Positions 45,546 to 57,851 are shown, counted from the first letter of the stretch. The stretch is DNA of 64,000 bases from Adineta steineri (GCA_905250115.1 CAJNOI010000082.1:19789-83788); one strand, 5' to 3'. Program-made: numbers and translations. The notes: generated by a model not told the origin, from the sequence alone.

Positions 45546-45720
45546 TTGGACTTTCAAAGTCCCAAAATCCGCTTTTTCTCCCTTGCACAATTATCACACA
45601 CGCTTGTTTTTCTTTCCTTTTAACAAGACTTTCCACGTGTTATTTATTTATAGATAAGTCAACATTACAATTTTATCATCATTATGTCAATAAAAACACT
45701 TTCAACGGATTATTTTTAAC

Positions 45721-47610
45721 ATGGGGACTGCAGCAAGTATTCAATCAACAACATGGTTTGATAGATTACCTACTGAAATTATTTTTACAATATTTGATTA
45801 TTTATCAAAAAAGGATATCATTTATACATTTCTCTTTTTCAGTCAACGACTTAACAATTTATTATTACGAAATCAACATTATATAAATCATTTACAACTA
45901 CCAACAAAGAATTTTGATACATGGAAAAATATTCTTTCAGTTATTGGACCTCGAATAGAATCATTAGACATAACTTCAATTGATTTATCTATTCCATTAG
46001 AATATTTTTTAAATCTAAAATCGATAATTATTTCCACACCTTATGGTCTCCCAAATGATCAAATGAAATTAATCTTTGAAAGTAAATCCTTTACACAACT
46101 ACATTCGTTCAAAGTAAAAGAAAATCTAATATATCCCACCCAATCATTTCTTTCCCGTTCAATCAATCAAGATAATGTATTAAGGAAAGTTTTCAATAAT
46201 AAAAGTGTATTACAAAAATTTTATTATCCACGGTTTATAAAATATGCTAAAAATAATTTAACCAGTTATGAAATTAATTTAAATTTACATTCATTAAAAC
46301 TGATTTTGAATGAGTTTCGAGATATATTTTCATTAATTTTATATACACCAAATTTAGAATATTTAAATATTACTACAGAATTAAGCGGTACTTTTATAAA
46401 ACCAATCGAGAAAAGTAACATCAACTTAAAACAATTTTATTTAACCTTAAAACGATCTCTTTATCGAAACAATTTGAATGAATTAATCAATGGAATAAAA
46501 TACTTTTCACCATCATTAACTTGTTTATCACTCAATTTAATTGATTGCACTGACATAAGGGAAAATGAAATTCCATTTAATAGTGTAAAACTTCAACAAT
46601 TATTGGAATCAATGATCGAGTTAAAGCAATTTCATCTTTATGCTACGTTAAATGTGTATGATTCTTCTCGTAACATTTTATCTCAATTTCAAGATCGATA
46701 TTGGTTTGATCATAAGTGGACATTTGGAACGCATGGAACATATTTTTATACATTACCATTTCATTTCGAGTACCTTCATAATTTTTGTGGTTTTGATAAT
46801 ATCAAATCTTCGAATTCTGAAGTTCTACTAACTAATCCTCAAATATGGTATACTGTTAAATATATTGATTTGTATTATAGATCAACATATGATATTAACT
46901 TTCTGAAAGAACTCAAAATGGAAATGCCTAAATTAATTTTTATCAAACATCGTTCATTCTACAAGAAAAATAAGGATGAAAAAGAAACTGAAGATTTGTA
47001 CGTAGATGAAAATGAAGAAGTGAAAAATCATATAACATTATATAATATGACGACTATTCAATTTGATCATGGATCAATTGAAAATAGAAAAAAATGGTTA
47101 ATTAATGCATTACCTAACTTAAATCATCTGATTTTATCTACTATTGATTTACCTTCTCCAGATAGTCAATCAGCTGATCTACTTAATAAAAGAATTCGAC
47201 GATTAGATATTAATACAACAAATTCTTCACTTAAACAATTAACAGAAATAAGTTATGTTTATTTTTCAAATGTTGAACATACATATTTTGAATTGTTCTA
47301 TGATCCACAGAGAAGATCTCAATGGTATACAGATATTGTTAAAAAAATCTTGAAGAATTTCAAAAGTTTAGAAAGATTAATAATTCGTAGTTTTCCAGAG
47401 AATGGAAATATCAGCAATGCTATGACAAGAGATTTGACCAACATTCTTGAATGTTACGATATGATAGAAATTAAGAAAAACTTTCAAATGAAACAGTTTG
47501 GGGAATGGATCTTATTTTCAAAAAATGGATGGGATAATAGCAAGGTTCAGAGTGGTACACTCTCATCCATTTTAAGAAAATTCAAATTTTTTAAATTAAG
47601 AAAATCTTAA
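45721..47610 (+). CDS. F-box protein with leucine-rich repeats, 629 aa
   Basis: Single-exon gene starting MGTAASIQS. Gly2 with Ser6 fits the N-myristoylation consensus, so membrane attachment is possible. An F-box follows at about 13-55 (WFDRLPTEIIFTIFDYLSKK). The rest is irregular leucine-rich sequence (LESLDITSIDLSIP; LTCLSLNLIDC; LNHLILSTIDLPSP) ending in a Lys/Phe-rich tail (FKFFKLRKS). Length and layout match the large bdelloid F-box family, presumed substrate receptors of SCF ubiquitin ligases. It is intact, while most family members in such regions are variable. The convergent GPCR gene ends about 190 bp downstream. Confidence 0.85.
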   Translation: MGTAASIQSTTWFDRLPTEIIFTIFDYLSKKDIIYTFLFFSQRLNNLLLRNQHYINHLQLPTKNFDTWKNILSVIGPRIESLDITSIDLSIPLEYFLNLKSIIISTPYGLPNDQMKLIFESKSFTQLHSFKVKENLIYPTQSFLSRSINQDNVLRKVFNNKSVLQKFYYPRFIKYAKNNLTSYEINLNLHSLKLILNEFRDIFSLILYTPNLEYLNITTELSGTFIKPIEKSNINLKQFYLTLKRSLYRNNLNELINGIKYFSPSLTCLSLNLIDCTDIRENEIPFNSVKLQQLLESMIELKQFHLYATLNVYDSSRNILSQFQDRYWFDHKWTFGTHGTYFYTLPFHFEYLHNFCGFDNIKSSNSEVLLTNPQIWYTVKYIDLYYRSTYDINFLKELKMEMPKLIFIKHRSFYKKNKDEKETEDLYVDENEEVKNHITLYNMTTIQFDHGSIENRKKWLINALPNLNHLILSTIDLPSPDSQSADLLNKRIRRLDINTTNSSLKQLTEISYVYFSNVEHTYFELFYDPQRRSQWYTDIVKKILKNFKSLERLIIRSFPENGNISNAMTRDLTNILECYDMIEIKKNFQMKQFGEWILFSKNGWDNSKVQSGTLSSILRKFKFFKLRKS

Positions 47611-47728
47611 AATAATTATATGCTTCTATCTAACCAAGATATTCAATTGATTGCCAATTTTATTTAAATATACCAAATAAAATTAAAAGATACTGCTGTT
47701 TTTCAAAATAATTGTTTAAATCTAATGC

Positions 47729-47797
47729 GGGAAGGGGGTGACGGTGTGGGTACCTCTTGTTGATGTAAATTCACACCCACACCTTCACCCACGCCTC
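47729..47797. repeat. TGTGGG/CCCACA element 11, at a stop codon
   Basis: GAAGGGGGTGACGGTGTGGG, loop TACCTCTTGTTGATGTAAAT, right arm TCACACCCACACCTTCACCC. It ends 3 bp from the stop codon (47800-47802) of the minus-strand GPCR, thus in its 3' UTR. Confidence 0.75.
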
Positions 47798-47799
47798 GT

Positions 47800-48824
47800 T
47801 TATATTTCGGGCATGACTTGATTGTTTCCTGTTCTTGGCTGCTTCCATACATTAGAATAGATCTTGAATAAGACGTGAAGAAATTGTTTCCGGAAACGTT
47901 CTGATACACAAATATAAATATAGAAAGGGCTCTAGAATAAAATAATTATAATGAAAGCGTAATTAAAAGTTCATTGATACTTACTGAAAAATATGCGTAG
48001 TAAAAAGGATTAATTATAGTCAAAGCAAATTGAAGTTTTTCTTGAATATTTGAATCATTAGCAAGATTTGGATTTGTAGTAATTGCATTTATAGTTGTAT
48101 ATGGTAGTAAAGTAAAGATATTGACAATAACTTGTACTAAAACCATAGTTGTTAATTGTTTATCTAATTCACGTCGTATGAGTGGAATAGTACGATGAGA
48201 CATCTGTTGTAAATTATGATAAGCTAATAATCCAAATAAAGATGCAATAATCATTGGTAAATATCCGATTAAAACAACAATAAAAAAATTATTACGATAA
48301 TTATTAAATATTGAATTAACACTAACACAAGAAGTTTGATTTGTCGAAGATGATAGAACATCATTAAAATATATTAAATATGGAATTCCATGTAATATCC
48401 AAATAAGAGTACTTATAAGTACTAGACGATACGCTAATTTAATTTTACATAATTGTTGCCAGTGAACCCGAGAGCAAGTTGCTAAATATTGATCAATTGT
48501 TGCCAAACAGAGACATGTTAATGATAACCCTGAACATAATTGAGAAATATATATTCGAAATTTACAAAAAAATAATGATATTGCTGTTAAATCTACACCT
48601 ATCAGAGCATTTATAATACGTAAACTAAAATAACCACAAAATAATTGACCAATATTAAGAATAGACATAATAATTAAATAAAATGCACATGAACTTTGTC
48701 GAAATGTATGAAGACTAAGAAATACGATAAGATTTAATATTCCTCCTACAATACCACTAATAAAAACTGGCATTCCCAAATATATCGTAACTTGTTTTCC
48801 AATAGTAGTCAATATCGTTGACAT
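47800..48824 (-). CDS. Rhodopsin-like 7TM receptor, 323 aa, two exons
   Basis: Exons 48824-47985 and 47931-47800 join in phase 0 across a 53-nt GT-AG intron. Seven hydrophobic helices are visible, from VFISGIVGGILNLIVFLSL through SLTCLCLATIDQYLATC (third helix, ending in a DQYLATC form instead of DRY) and VLIGYLPMIIASLFGLLAY, to LTIINPFYYAYFSSPFYIYI (seventh helix, NPFYYAYF in place of NPxxY). The second exon supplies the end of helix 7 and an amphipathic tail (SERFRKQFLHVLFKIY), which a single-exon reading misses. It belongs to the bdelloid-expanded orphan peptide-receptor-like group; ligand unknown. It is related in layout to the two pseudogenes at 34.8-37.1 kb. Confidence 0.85.
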
Positions 48825-49543
48825 GTTTAATAAGAAAGTAAAACTAGACGAATGAATAATAATCTTATCATTCTTTTCTATTTCAATAGAATAAATTTAA
48901 AAAGTTCGAATAGTTGATTAAGTGCGTTCACAACTATAATCATCTGACTTCATTAGAATGCATTATGTACTCATAAATTATCTATATTGAATCTCATTTT
49001 TCTATGGATTTTAAATAAAATGTATCCTGCTGTTTCTTTAAAACAACTAATTCATGATGATGATCATATTCTTTCTGAGTCGCTGCTCTGATGAAAATGT
49101 TATTCAAATATGTACTTGCAGTACAGACTTTGAGTGTAATGATGTTTTTTTTTCTTATAAAATACAATCAGACATGATACACCTTCGGGCGAAATATATG
49201 ATTTAATATTTTGAACAAAAACTTTTTTTTGTTAATTACAAGTCTACAGAAGAAAACAGTAGAAATTTCAATTAAAAGTTACAAATTATTTTTTTTACAT
49301 ATACAAAATTTATATTATCAAACTTATAGCTATGTCATTAAGAATAGTTGGAAGAAGAAAAAAATTCCATGAAAAAAAACCCAGAATGATGTTTAGAGAA
49401 AATTGTAATTGCACAACATACACGTTATATTTAAAAGAATGAAAAAATAAAAATAACATTTCTCATTTTTTTTCTTTCTTTCTTCCATGCATTAGCATTT
49501 TGAAACACGAGCAATCTTTTTTTGCAACAACAAAAAACACAAT
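48825..49543. other. Divergent promoter region
   Basis: About 720 bp between the starts of the GPCR (minus) and the RdRP (plus). AT-rich, with no further gene seen; it presumably holds both promoters. Confidence 0.45.
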
Positions 49544-52500
49544 ATGGCACACGAAATAAGGTATCATAGTTTTTAAATTTTATTAATTAGTTTTAATTTG
49601 TGAGTTGCTACTATTTTAGTGAACGTCATTATGACGATTGGGAGTCAACAGTTTATTGTTCGTTGAAAAATGTCTTTACACCCTCTATTGGTCGTATCGT
49701 TGGTGATAATCTTCGAAGAATATTAGGTATTACTCATATTAGTGGAGATGAAATGGCTCAACAAACTCCATCATATGATTTTACATGTACACGTAGACAA
49801 GCAAATTGTATTCGTGATCGTCTTGTAGAGGTCACTACTAAAGCATACTTACACATTTGGTTTTCAATGCAATCAGATCCATTTCATTATATCTATAATA
49901 GACGTTCAATGTTAGCAGATGATCCAACTAAAGTCAATGTTTATCCAGTACAGTCTCATTTTGGTTCAATGTATACGCATAGTACTTTTAATATACATAG
50001 TGAAGAACATCCTCCTTTTTATGATCTTTGCATATTGAAATGGAAAAATGAACCTGAAACAATACGTATTATGTCAAAAGATAAATCAAAACAAATATTT
50101 CTACCAATTAAATGGATACAGAAACCGATACTTATTAATACAAAAGATCGACCATGTGTTGTTTTAATGTTAAAATATTCTGTAAAAATGAAAAGAAAAG
50201 TTTCAGACAATGGTCAATTTCGATATGAAAGGTAATCTAAATGCATTTTTATTGTAAGGGTATGGGTGTGGGTGGTCTCTCTTCATTCGCCACCACCACT
50301 CACACACACACCCGTCCACCCAAAACCAAACCCACATCCCACACCCTCAACTTTGATGATAAATCTGTTTGTTTTTATTTAGAGTATGTAATATGAATGA
50401 TGGTGGATTTGAAAAAATTGTATCAAAAAGTTCGGATATTCTACTTACATTCCATGATCCAAGTCATACGTATGCATTTCTCGAAGAACTAACTAAAGAA
50501 ACAGATGAATATCATGATAAATTTACGATAAATTTTGTTACACTTGAAAAAGAATTTATAAAAGAGAATAAACAACTGTTTGTTTTACCACCATCAGCAT
50601 CTCATAAACAACAATATGCATTGAAAATGCTTTATTCTCTTGGTTATTTATTTCAAGATAAATATGGTGGACAACGTCATAGTGAATTTATTGATTATAT
50701 TAAGAACGATTCATTTAATGATATGTGTTATTATCTTAAAGAAAAACTTGAAGAAAATCATTGTTACAAAGTAAAACGTATTTTTATTGATTTTGAAGCT
50801 TATATGAAAGAAAAGCGTAAAGAAGAAAAGCCACTTAATGTAAAAAAACCGACATATTGTTTTGGTTGTATTTCAATAACACCATTACGAATTCTTTATC
50901 AAAAAATGGAAACATCTATTGGAAATCGTGCATTAAGAATGCCACAATTAAGTGGTGAAGATAATTTTTTATTAATACATATTCGAGAAGAAGATAATAA
51001 AATATTAAAAGATTTTGATGAATCAGTTACATGTCGACTTAAATCAAAAATGTTAAATGGAATTAAAGCTATGAATAAAACATATCGTCTATTTGGTACA
51101 TCAACAAGTCAATTAAAAGAAATGTCATTTTGGTTTCTTGCTAATTCAGAAAATAAAAGTATTGAAGAATTATGGAGAGTTTTAGGTGATTTTTCAAGTA
51201 TTAAAAATGTTGCTAATTATGTTGCTCGAATTGGTCTCTATTTTTCAACATCAAATGAAACTGACGTAAGAAGATTTTTTTATTAAAACATAGAACCTTT
51301 TTTTATCATTATTATTTCAACAGATTTCATTTAAATATATTGAAAACGCGGCATCAAATGAAAATTTTCTAGCAACAATGATCGATGATGTTGAAACGGA
51401 CAATAAGAAATATTGTTTTACTGATGGTATTGGAAAAATGTCATGGGGTGTCGCTGGTTTAGTTGCAATAAAATTAGGTATTCCATTACAATCAAGATAT
51501 GATATACCATCAGCTTATCAAGTTCGTATAGCTGGTTGTAAAGGCATGCTAGCTATTGATCCAGAATCTAAATTAGATCAATATTATATTAAAGTTAGAC
51601 CTTCAATGGAAAAATTTAAATCTCAACATTGGATTTTAGAAATATGTGAACATAGTAAACCATGTAAGTTTGTTGTTTTAATTGTTAAATAGAATTATAA
51701 GAAAAAAATTTGTTTTTTGTTATTTATAGTAGAATTAAAATTTAATAATCAAGTTATTATGTTATTATCCGATTTGGGAAATAGAGATGCAGTTTTTATG
51801 TCATATCAAAATGAAGCTTTAGGGACTTTATCACAACAAAATCAGAATGAACAATTAAGAAAATTAAAATATTCATGTACGAAAGATGATTTATTAAAAA
51901 ATAGAATACCATTACCATTAAATGAAGCACGAAATATGTTTGGAGTTGTGGATGAAACTGGTATGTTAGAATATGGTCAAGTTTTTATTCAATATAAAGA
52001 TCTTGATTCAACAAATGAATATCCATATAATGTTGTAGAAGGTAAATAAATAGATTCTCAATTAATTATTTTATTCGATTTCAATATCTAGGAGAAGTAT
52101 TAGTAGCAAAAATGCCTTGTTTACATCCTGGTGATTTTCGAAAATTTACTGCTATTAATGTTCCTGCATTGAAAGCATGTATACGCGATTGTATTGTCTT
52201 TCCAAAAAAAGGACCACGACCACATCCAAATGAAATGTCTGGATCTGATTTAGATGGAGATCAATATTGGGTAAATTATCATAAACTTGTATGAAATTTC
52301 GATTTAATATGTTTTTATCATATAGGTCTATTGGGGTAATCGACTAAGAATTACAGCTATGGATGAACCATTATCATATGAACCTTCAGCAAAGAAAAAA
52401 GTGCCAAATATTACGAATGAAATTGTAATCGATCATATTATTGAATCATTTGGTGCTGCAAGTCAAGGAATAATTTGTGATGTTCACTTAGCTATTGCAG

Positions 52501-54315
52501 ATTCTCATAAGGATCGTACAAGATCGAAGGAATGTAAAGATTTAGCTGAATTATTTGCACGTGCCGTGGATGCACCAAAAACAGGTGAAATTATTGATTT
52601 AAGAAAAGTTTATGGATTAAGAACACGATATTGTCGAGCTTATCCACAATTTATGAAGAAATACGATCAACCAATATGTGATTCAAACAGTATTTTGAAT
52701 AAATTATTTCTAGTAGCTAGACATCATTTATTTTCACAACGTCCTTCATCATTAAATTCGGTACAAACTTCATCAAGTGGCTTAAAAAGTTCGATAAAAG
52801 GAAAAGCTGGAACAACCACACAGGATCAAGAATTTCAAAAATGGCTTTCATCTCATAATACTAATGAAACACAATCTACTTTAAAAAACAGTAGTACAAA
52901 GGAAAAACTATCCAAAAGTATGGATGGTAATCCTAGCAAAATTGCCGAAACAAAATCTTCGTCATCATTAATTGAACAATCAACAGTCGCACCGAAGAAA
53001 CAGACAAAAAAATCTACAATAAAAAATGATGAAGAGATAGAACATGACACTTCAGAAACATCTTCAATCAAAGGAAAGAAGATTTCCACTGATTCGGAAC
53101 AATCAACTGCCACATCTGCTAAACCAACAAAAAAAATTACATCGAAAAAAAGTGACAAAACAGATTCAGAATCTTCTGAAATACTGTCAACTAAAGGAAA
53201 GAAAAGTGCAGTGGTATCTAAAGAACCGTTGTACAACTCTAGTCTATCTATTGATTCTGATTCATCATCTGTTACTCCAAAACCATCACTAACTGCGTCA
53301 GCAGTGTCTGAGAATAATGTTAATCGAAATATTATTTTTAATGGTATGACAACAGTAACCAATCGAATTCAATGGGAACCATCTAATAATAATTGTTTTA
53401 CCGTCGATTTAGATGCAAAAAAATCTGGAGATAATAATGCTTCAGATAAACTAGTTCAACTTTTACTTGATTCGGCAAAAACAATCTTTTCTTCGAATTC
53501 TAAATTCACATTTATCACATCATGGGGTGAACTTTTTCTAAAATTTATACAATCAATCGATCAAACAAAACCCAAAAATATTAAAGAACTCACTCAACTT
53601 ATCAAAGAAACTAATGATGTGGAATTTTTATTTGAAGAATCTACTGTTAAAACTATTACAAAAGACCGGGTATGTACAAAGAATTCTTCACTAAATAGAA
53701 AAATATATGATTTTATTATTTCAGGATCCATCGAGTAAATCAACATCTCAATATGTTCTTACTTGTAAATGTTCTGATATTTCATCAAATGATATATCGC
53801 TTATATTTGATGATAAAAAAGTATTGAAAAAAATTTTGTTTACTTCAAAATGTTGGACTTGTGCTGTTAGAAGTGGTGAAAAACTTATCGATAATTTCTA
53901 CGAGATTTATTCGACGTATAATGAAATCGATTCAAAACATGAATCATTTTCAAACTATCTGAAATCATTATTCATTGATCCCAGTAAAACAGATCTCTTA
54001 TCAGGTACCAGTCCACGAGTTTCAGTTGACAGACAATTGTTAAAATCAACAGTAGAAATTATTTCGTTCAAACGATTAGTTCGATGCGAATTTGCTCTCT
54101 TAAATCAAATAAATTCAACTCGATTGCAATTTAAGACATTAGAAAATCTCGAGTGTATCTTCTATCAAGTCACACATATTTCCACGGAAACTGGAAATGG
54201 TAAAATTGAAACACGTGAAACTCTCCAATTTCATGCAACATCAATTCAAATTGCAAAGAAACATGAACAAGATTTAAAACAATTAGTTCAATTACTAAAA
54301 GACTATTTTTCTTAA
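49544..54315 (+). CDS. Cellular RNA-dependent RNA polymerase, 1431 aa, eight exons
   Basis: Eukaryotic silencing-type RdRP (QDE-1/EGO-1/RRF family) that makes double-stranded RNA for small-RNA pathways. Exons: 49544-49560, 49620-50231, 50383-51265, 51324-51663, 51730-52041, 52092-52288, 52326-53669, 53725-54315; phases agree and the frame is open. The ATG lies in a 17-nt first exon (MAHEIS), so a start inside exon 2 would be wrong. Motifs: YCFTDGIGKMSWGVA, YQVRIAGCKGML, then the catalytic loop SGSDLDGDQYWV with DLDGD at about 774-778, then SFGAASQGIICDVHLAIAD. The core ends near residue 920. A Ser/Lys/Thr-rich linker (about 925-1110) and an extra C-terminal domain (about 1120-1431) follow, which I do not recognise. 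Intron 2 (151 nt) contains a TGTGGG element. Bdelloids are known for many RdRP paralogues. Confidence 0.92.
50256..50351. repeat. TGTGGG/CCCACA element 12, inside an RdRP intron
   Basis: AAGGGTATGGGTGTGGGTGG, loop TCTCTCTTCATTCGCC, then a long right arm of CACA/CCCACA units ending CACACCCTCAA. It occupies most of intron 2 (50232-50382), which is about three times the usual intron length. Confidence 0.8.
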
Positions 54316-54420
54316 TTCAACTTAAAAAAAATATTTTTATTTTATTGACTATAAATAATCTAGATTTTTGAATGAAGTTTTAACAATATACAAGAGCACA
54401 AGAAAAATTTATACATCTAA

Positions 54421-54464
54421 AAGGGTGGATGTGGGTGAATGAAGACTACCTACACCCTCAAGAT
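54421..54464. repeat. TGTGGG/CCCACA element 13, at a stop codon
   Basis: AAGGGTGGATGTGGGTG, loop AATGAAGACTAC, right arm CTACACCCTCAAGAT. The shortest clear copy. It lies between convergent genes, 5 bp from the stop of the minus-strand membrane gene (54470) and about 105 bp past the RdRP stop. Confidence 0.75.
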
Positions 54465-54469
54465 TTATA

Positions 54470-55391
54470 TTAATATCGAAATATTAAAGTCATTGTTTGA
54501 GTTGGGCCAGCACAAGTCGTACTATTTATTCCGCCATAATCTTGATGATTAATACATGGTCGTAGAATATAACCAGGATTTGTACATTGACATGTCGAAC
54601 CATTTGCACTTAATTCGTATCCATCTCCACATAAACCAACAACCCATGAATGAGAATTTGATGTAACTGGTCCGTATGCTGTTGACGTTCTTAAAGCTAG
54701 AGCAATATTTTCTATAATAGTTGAATTATTTGTCGATATACCAACTGGATCAAAAGTACCATACATTCTTAATAATGTATAAGATCGATTTGTTAATTGA
54801 GCTACAAAACTTGTCCAAGGTGGACACTGTGCTGTTGAAGCAACACCACTGGTAAAGTTTTGAGAATATATGATGTCAGTGAATGCTACTGTTGTGGTAG
54901 CAGTTGTACCTTAAATAGTAGAAAATATAATAATAGTTACTATCAGATAGTTATATATTGATAAAACACGAGACAGATTAATTGCCACACTCTTAATTGT
55001 TAAATATATCATAGAAGAAAAAGAAACTTATTCCTACTATTTGATGCACTCGTAGAATCTAAAAACAAATATATATATAAGTTGAAAATTTATTATGATT
55101 TATACTTGAATTTTGCCATATTGTTACAATTACGGCTAAACCAATACCTGATATTAAGAGCGCTAGAATTAATCCGATGAAACATGCTCTCCAGTTTGAA
55201 CACTCAAATGTTCTGTGAATGTTAAATTTGAATATAAAGATTTACTTTATTAATAGTATATTATTCTACCTTTGTGATTCTGATTTAATATTCTGCGATA
55301 TATCCCATGCATTTGATTTCGATTGAGATTGAAAATTCTGAATTGAATCATTTGAAGATCGTACTAATGGCAAAATACTTGGTCGGGACAT
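54470..55391 (-). CDS. Type II membrane protein with Cys-rich ectodomain, 229 aa
   Basis: Exons 55391-55270, 55212-55106, 55058-55038 and 54909-54470 join in phase. The cytoplasmic part (MSRPSILPLVRSSND...) is Ser/Gln-rich. One helix follows (WRACFIGLILALLISGIGLA, then VIVTIW), then a short Thr/Ser stalk (NSTSASNSTTATTT). The ectodomain of about 150 residues has Cys-containing segments (AQCPPWTSFVAQL; VVGLCGDGYELSANG; STCQCTNPGYILRPC) and several N-glycosylation sites. Similar stalked ectodomains are common in bdelloid predicted proteins, but I cannot name a family. Exon 3 is only 21 nt. Probable cell-surface or secreted-after-cleavage protein. Confidence 0.75.
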
Positions 55392-56807
55392 TTGTGAAGA
55401 AAATTGAGTTCTTATGATTTAGTATTGTTCGAAAGAATGTGAACTCAATGCTATATATATTTAAACAATGAGAAATCATTTGATTTCTTTAACACTCTTT
55501 ATTTTCAATTAATAAAATTCTATTCGATTGATTCGATATATTTTTGAGTGCAGTCATGATTATTAATACTATTGTAATCAAGTTCTATATAGAAAAAGAA
55601 GTAGTAAAAGTTCATCGTAATGGAATAAATTTTAGAATTTTTTGCATCAGATATATAATTGCTTTAACAAAAACGCAATACTAAATCAAACAATAATTAT
55701 AATATCACGTGAAATATATCATCGTAATTAAAAACTGAAATGAAATACGTTAAAAAACTAATGATTAAATATCGAGTCTATTGAACAATGAATAAATAAA
55801 CAATTTTCTCATTTTTGACAAGTTTGTTGATCTTTTCATTGTATGTTTTGCTTGTCTTTTAATAAATCCTTTTACATTTGAGCAAAATTCGTAATATTAT
55901 ACCTGATTTGTGATACTTTACCTGAAGGGTGTGGGTCTGAACATGAATATTATGTTTACAAAACACCCAAATGCATCCGCACATCCAGATTGTTGTCTCG
56001 ATTATTTTCAAATTGATTAGAGATTGTAGTAAAACTAACTTTCAATTTTATAGGCGATCTGATAAAATCATAAGCAATAGAAACACGTATTATTTTCATT
56101 GAAATTAAAGTATGATAATGTGACGAATCAACATTGTTTTCATTCTATAGTGTGTTGAGAAAGAATGTCATCTACCGTTGCATTAATATATCACATCTAT
56201 ATGTTGTTCTTTTTCTTATTCACTCTTGCTTTTACCTTTACATGCTCTTCTAGTTCTCGCATACTGTTGACGAATTGATTCGTTATATATCACTCTTACT
56301 TTTATAGCTTTAGTTATCGATCATTTATATATGAAAACTCGAGATAAGTATATAAAATAGTAATATTATACTAGATTAGTAATTCATATCTATTTTGAAG
56401 AAAGAAAAACGACATTTTAAGTGTTTGAATACAAAATTAAGAGTATATAATGATATATCTGCTTATTGATAAGATTGCGGGCGTAATAGAAATAGCATTA
56501 AGAGGATATAAACATAGTATGTTGTCAAGTGCGCAAATATAAAATCGTTCGTTCTCATGCATAGACAAACAGATCGATACATGTTTCATATTATTAATCA
56601 AACGCTTTGTTACCGCTGCACGTCGCTTCGTCTTTTTTCTCTTTCGTATCCTCTTCTCTGAGGCAGTTTTTAGACGATGTTTTTTTTCATTTGACTACGT
56701 TATAAGCAGTTGAATAAAATAACCTTTTTTTCATTTTCTGTTAATTTTTCCTAGATTATTTTCTCATCATTCATATCTACTAGAAACGAATTTTCAATCT
56801 TGAAGGT
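55392..56807. other. Intergenic stretch with element 14
   Basis: Divergent upstream regions of the membrane protein (minus) and B-box gene (plus). A TATA-like TATATAAAATAG lies near 56349, too far from 56808 to be assigned confidently. No gene seen. Confidence 0.4.
55923..55988. repeat. TGTGGG/CCCACA element 14
   Basis: CTGAAGGGTGTGGGTCTG, AT-rich loop, degenerate right arm ACACCCAAATGCATCCGCAC. Confidence 0.65.
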
Positions 56808-57851
56808 ATGGCAACTGCCAGAAAAATAAAAATATTATGCTCAACATGCCAAAAAGCAGCGGGTGTCTTAACCTGTCGAGGATGTAATAATGCATTTTGT
56901 TCTCGTGATGTTATTAAACATCGACAACAACTAAACAGACAAATGGATGAAGTAGGTGCCAGTCATGATCAGTTACAACAATTAATTGTCGAACACGAAG
57001 CACAACCTAAATGTCATCCTCTAATGGAGCGGATCGACAAATGGGAACAGGAATCAATTACTAAAATACATCAGGCAGCTGATGATGCTCGAAAACAAAT
57101 CCTAACGATTATTGGTACGCATAGAGCTCAGGTGACAGATAATTTAGCAGTTCTTACTCAAGAATTAAGCAGAGCTCGTGATGAAGATGATTATGTCGAA
57201 ACAGAGTTGAAGGAATGGATGGAAAAACTTGATCAATTGAAAATTGACTTAAATGCAGCTCAGACAGTATACTTCGACCAGAATGATAGTAAGACTTGAT
57301 TAATCTCAAAAATCTATATCGACAACAGCTCTATTAGTCCCTTCTATCAAACTATGGGTACCGTTCAGATTACTGACGATCGAAAGATCATAACACATGG
57401 TTCACTAAATGGGTACGCTGTTGCTCGATGTAGACACGAATATTCATCAGGACAACATCGAGTTCGTTTTATAATCGAGAAACTATCTTCAAATAACAGT
57501 TTTTCATGCGGTATTGTGTCAAAAAGTACACCTATAGAATCAAATTTTAACAAGGTAGCAGCTAACTATAATACACTTGGATACCAACAGTCTATGCACC
57601 ATTGTCAGTCTAATTGGTATCACACTTATAATATTCTTAATCAGGATCATGTTTGTTTCTTTCATGGACATAATTATAATTTTCAACAATACAATGTTTA
57701 TGAGTTGTTAATCGATTGCGATCAACGAAAACTGCGTTTAACAAACGAACAAACACATCAAACACAGGAAACTAATACGGCTCAATGTGCGTTTCCGTGG
57801 CAATTTTTCATTACCCTTTTCTTTGCAAATGATCGTGTATGTCTCTGCTGA
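56808..57851 (+). pseudogene. B-box/coiled-coil/SPRY-like (TRIM-type) gene with one nonsense codon
   Basis: The frame runs from ATG 56808 to TGA 57851, interrupted once by TGA at 57297-57299. Both halves are in the same frame and read as one protein of about 347 codons. The N-terminus has a B-box-like zinc finger (CSTCQKAAGVLTCRGC, then CSRDVIKH), and the middle is a coiled coil (about 40-160). After the stop comes a B30.2/SPRY-like domain (HEYSSGQHRVRFIIEKL; YELLIDCDQRKLRL; CAFPWQFFITLFF). No intron with GT-AG ends removes the TGA without shifting frame. It resembles bdelloid TRIM-like ubiquitin-ligase relatives lacking a RING. It is either a very young pseudogene, two products, or read through. 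Confidence 0.75.

Noticed and set aside
45418-45657. 79-codon plus-strand ORF before the F-box gene
   Set aside because: It runs through the right arm of a long inverted repeat and has no motif.
52853-53362. 169-codon minus-strand ORF opposite the RdRP
   Set aside because: Antisense of the Ser/Lys/Thr-rich linker; low-complexity codons leave the opposite frame open by composition.
57285-57340. Possible 40-nt intron removing the stop in the TRIM-like gene
   Set aside because: GTAAG..CAACAG exists, but its length is not a multiple of three and downstream frame would hit a stop at once.
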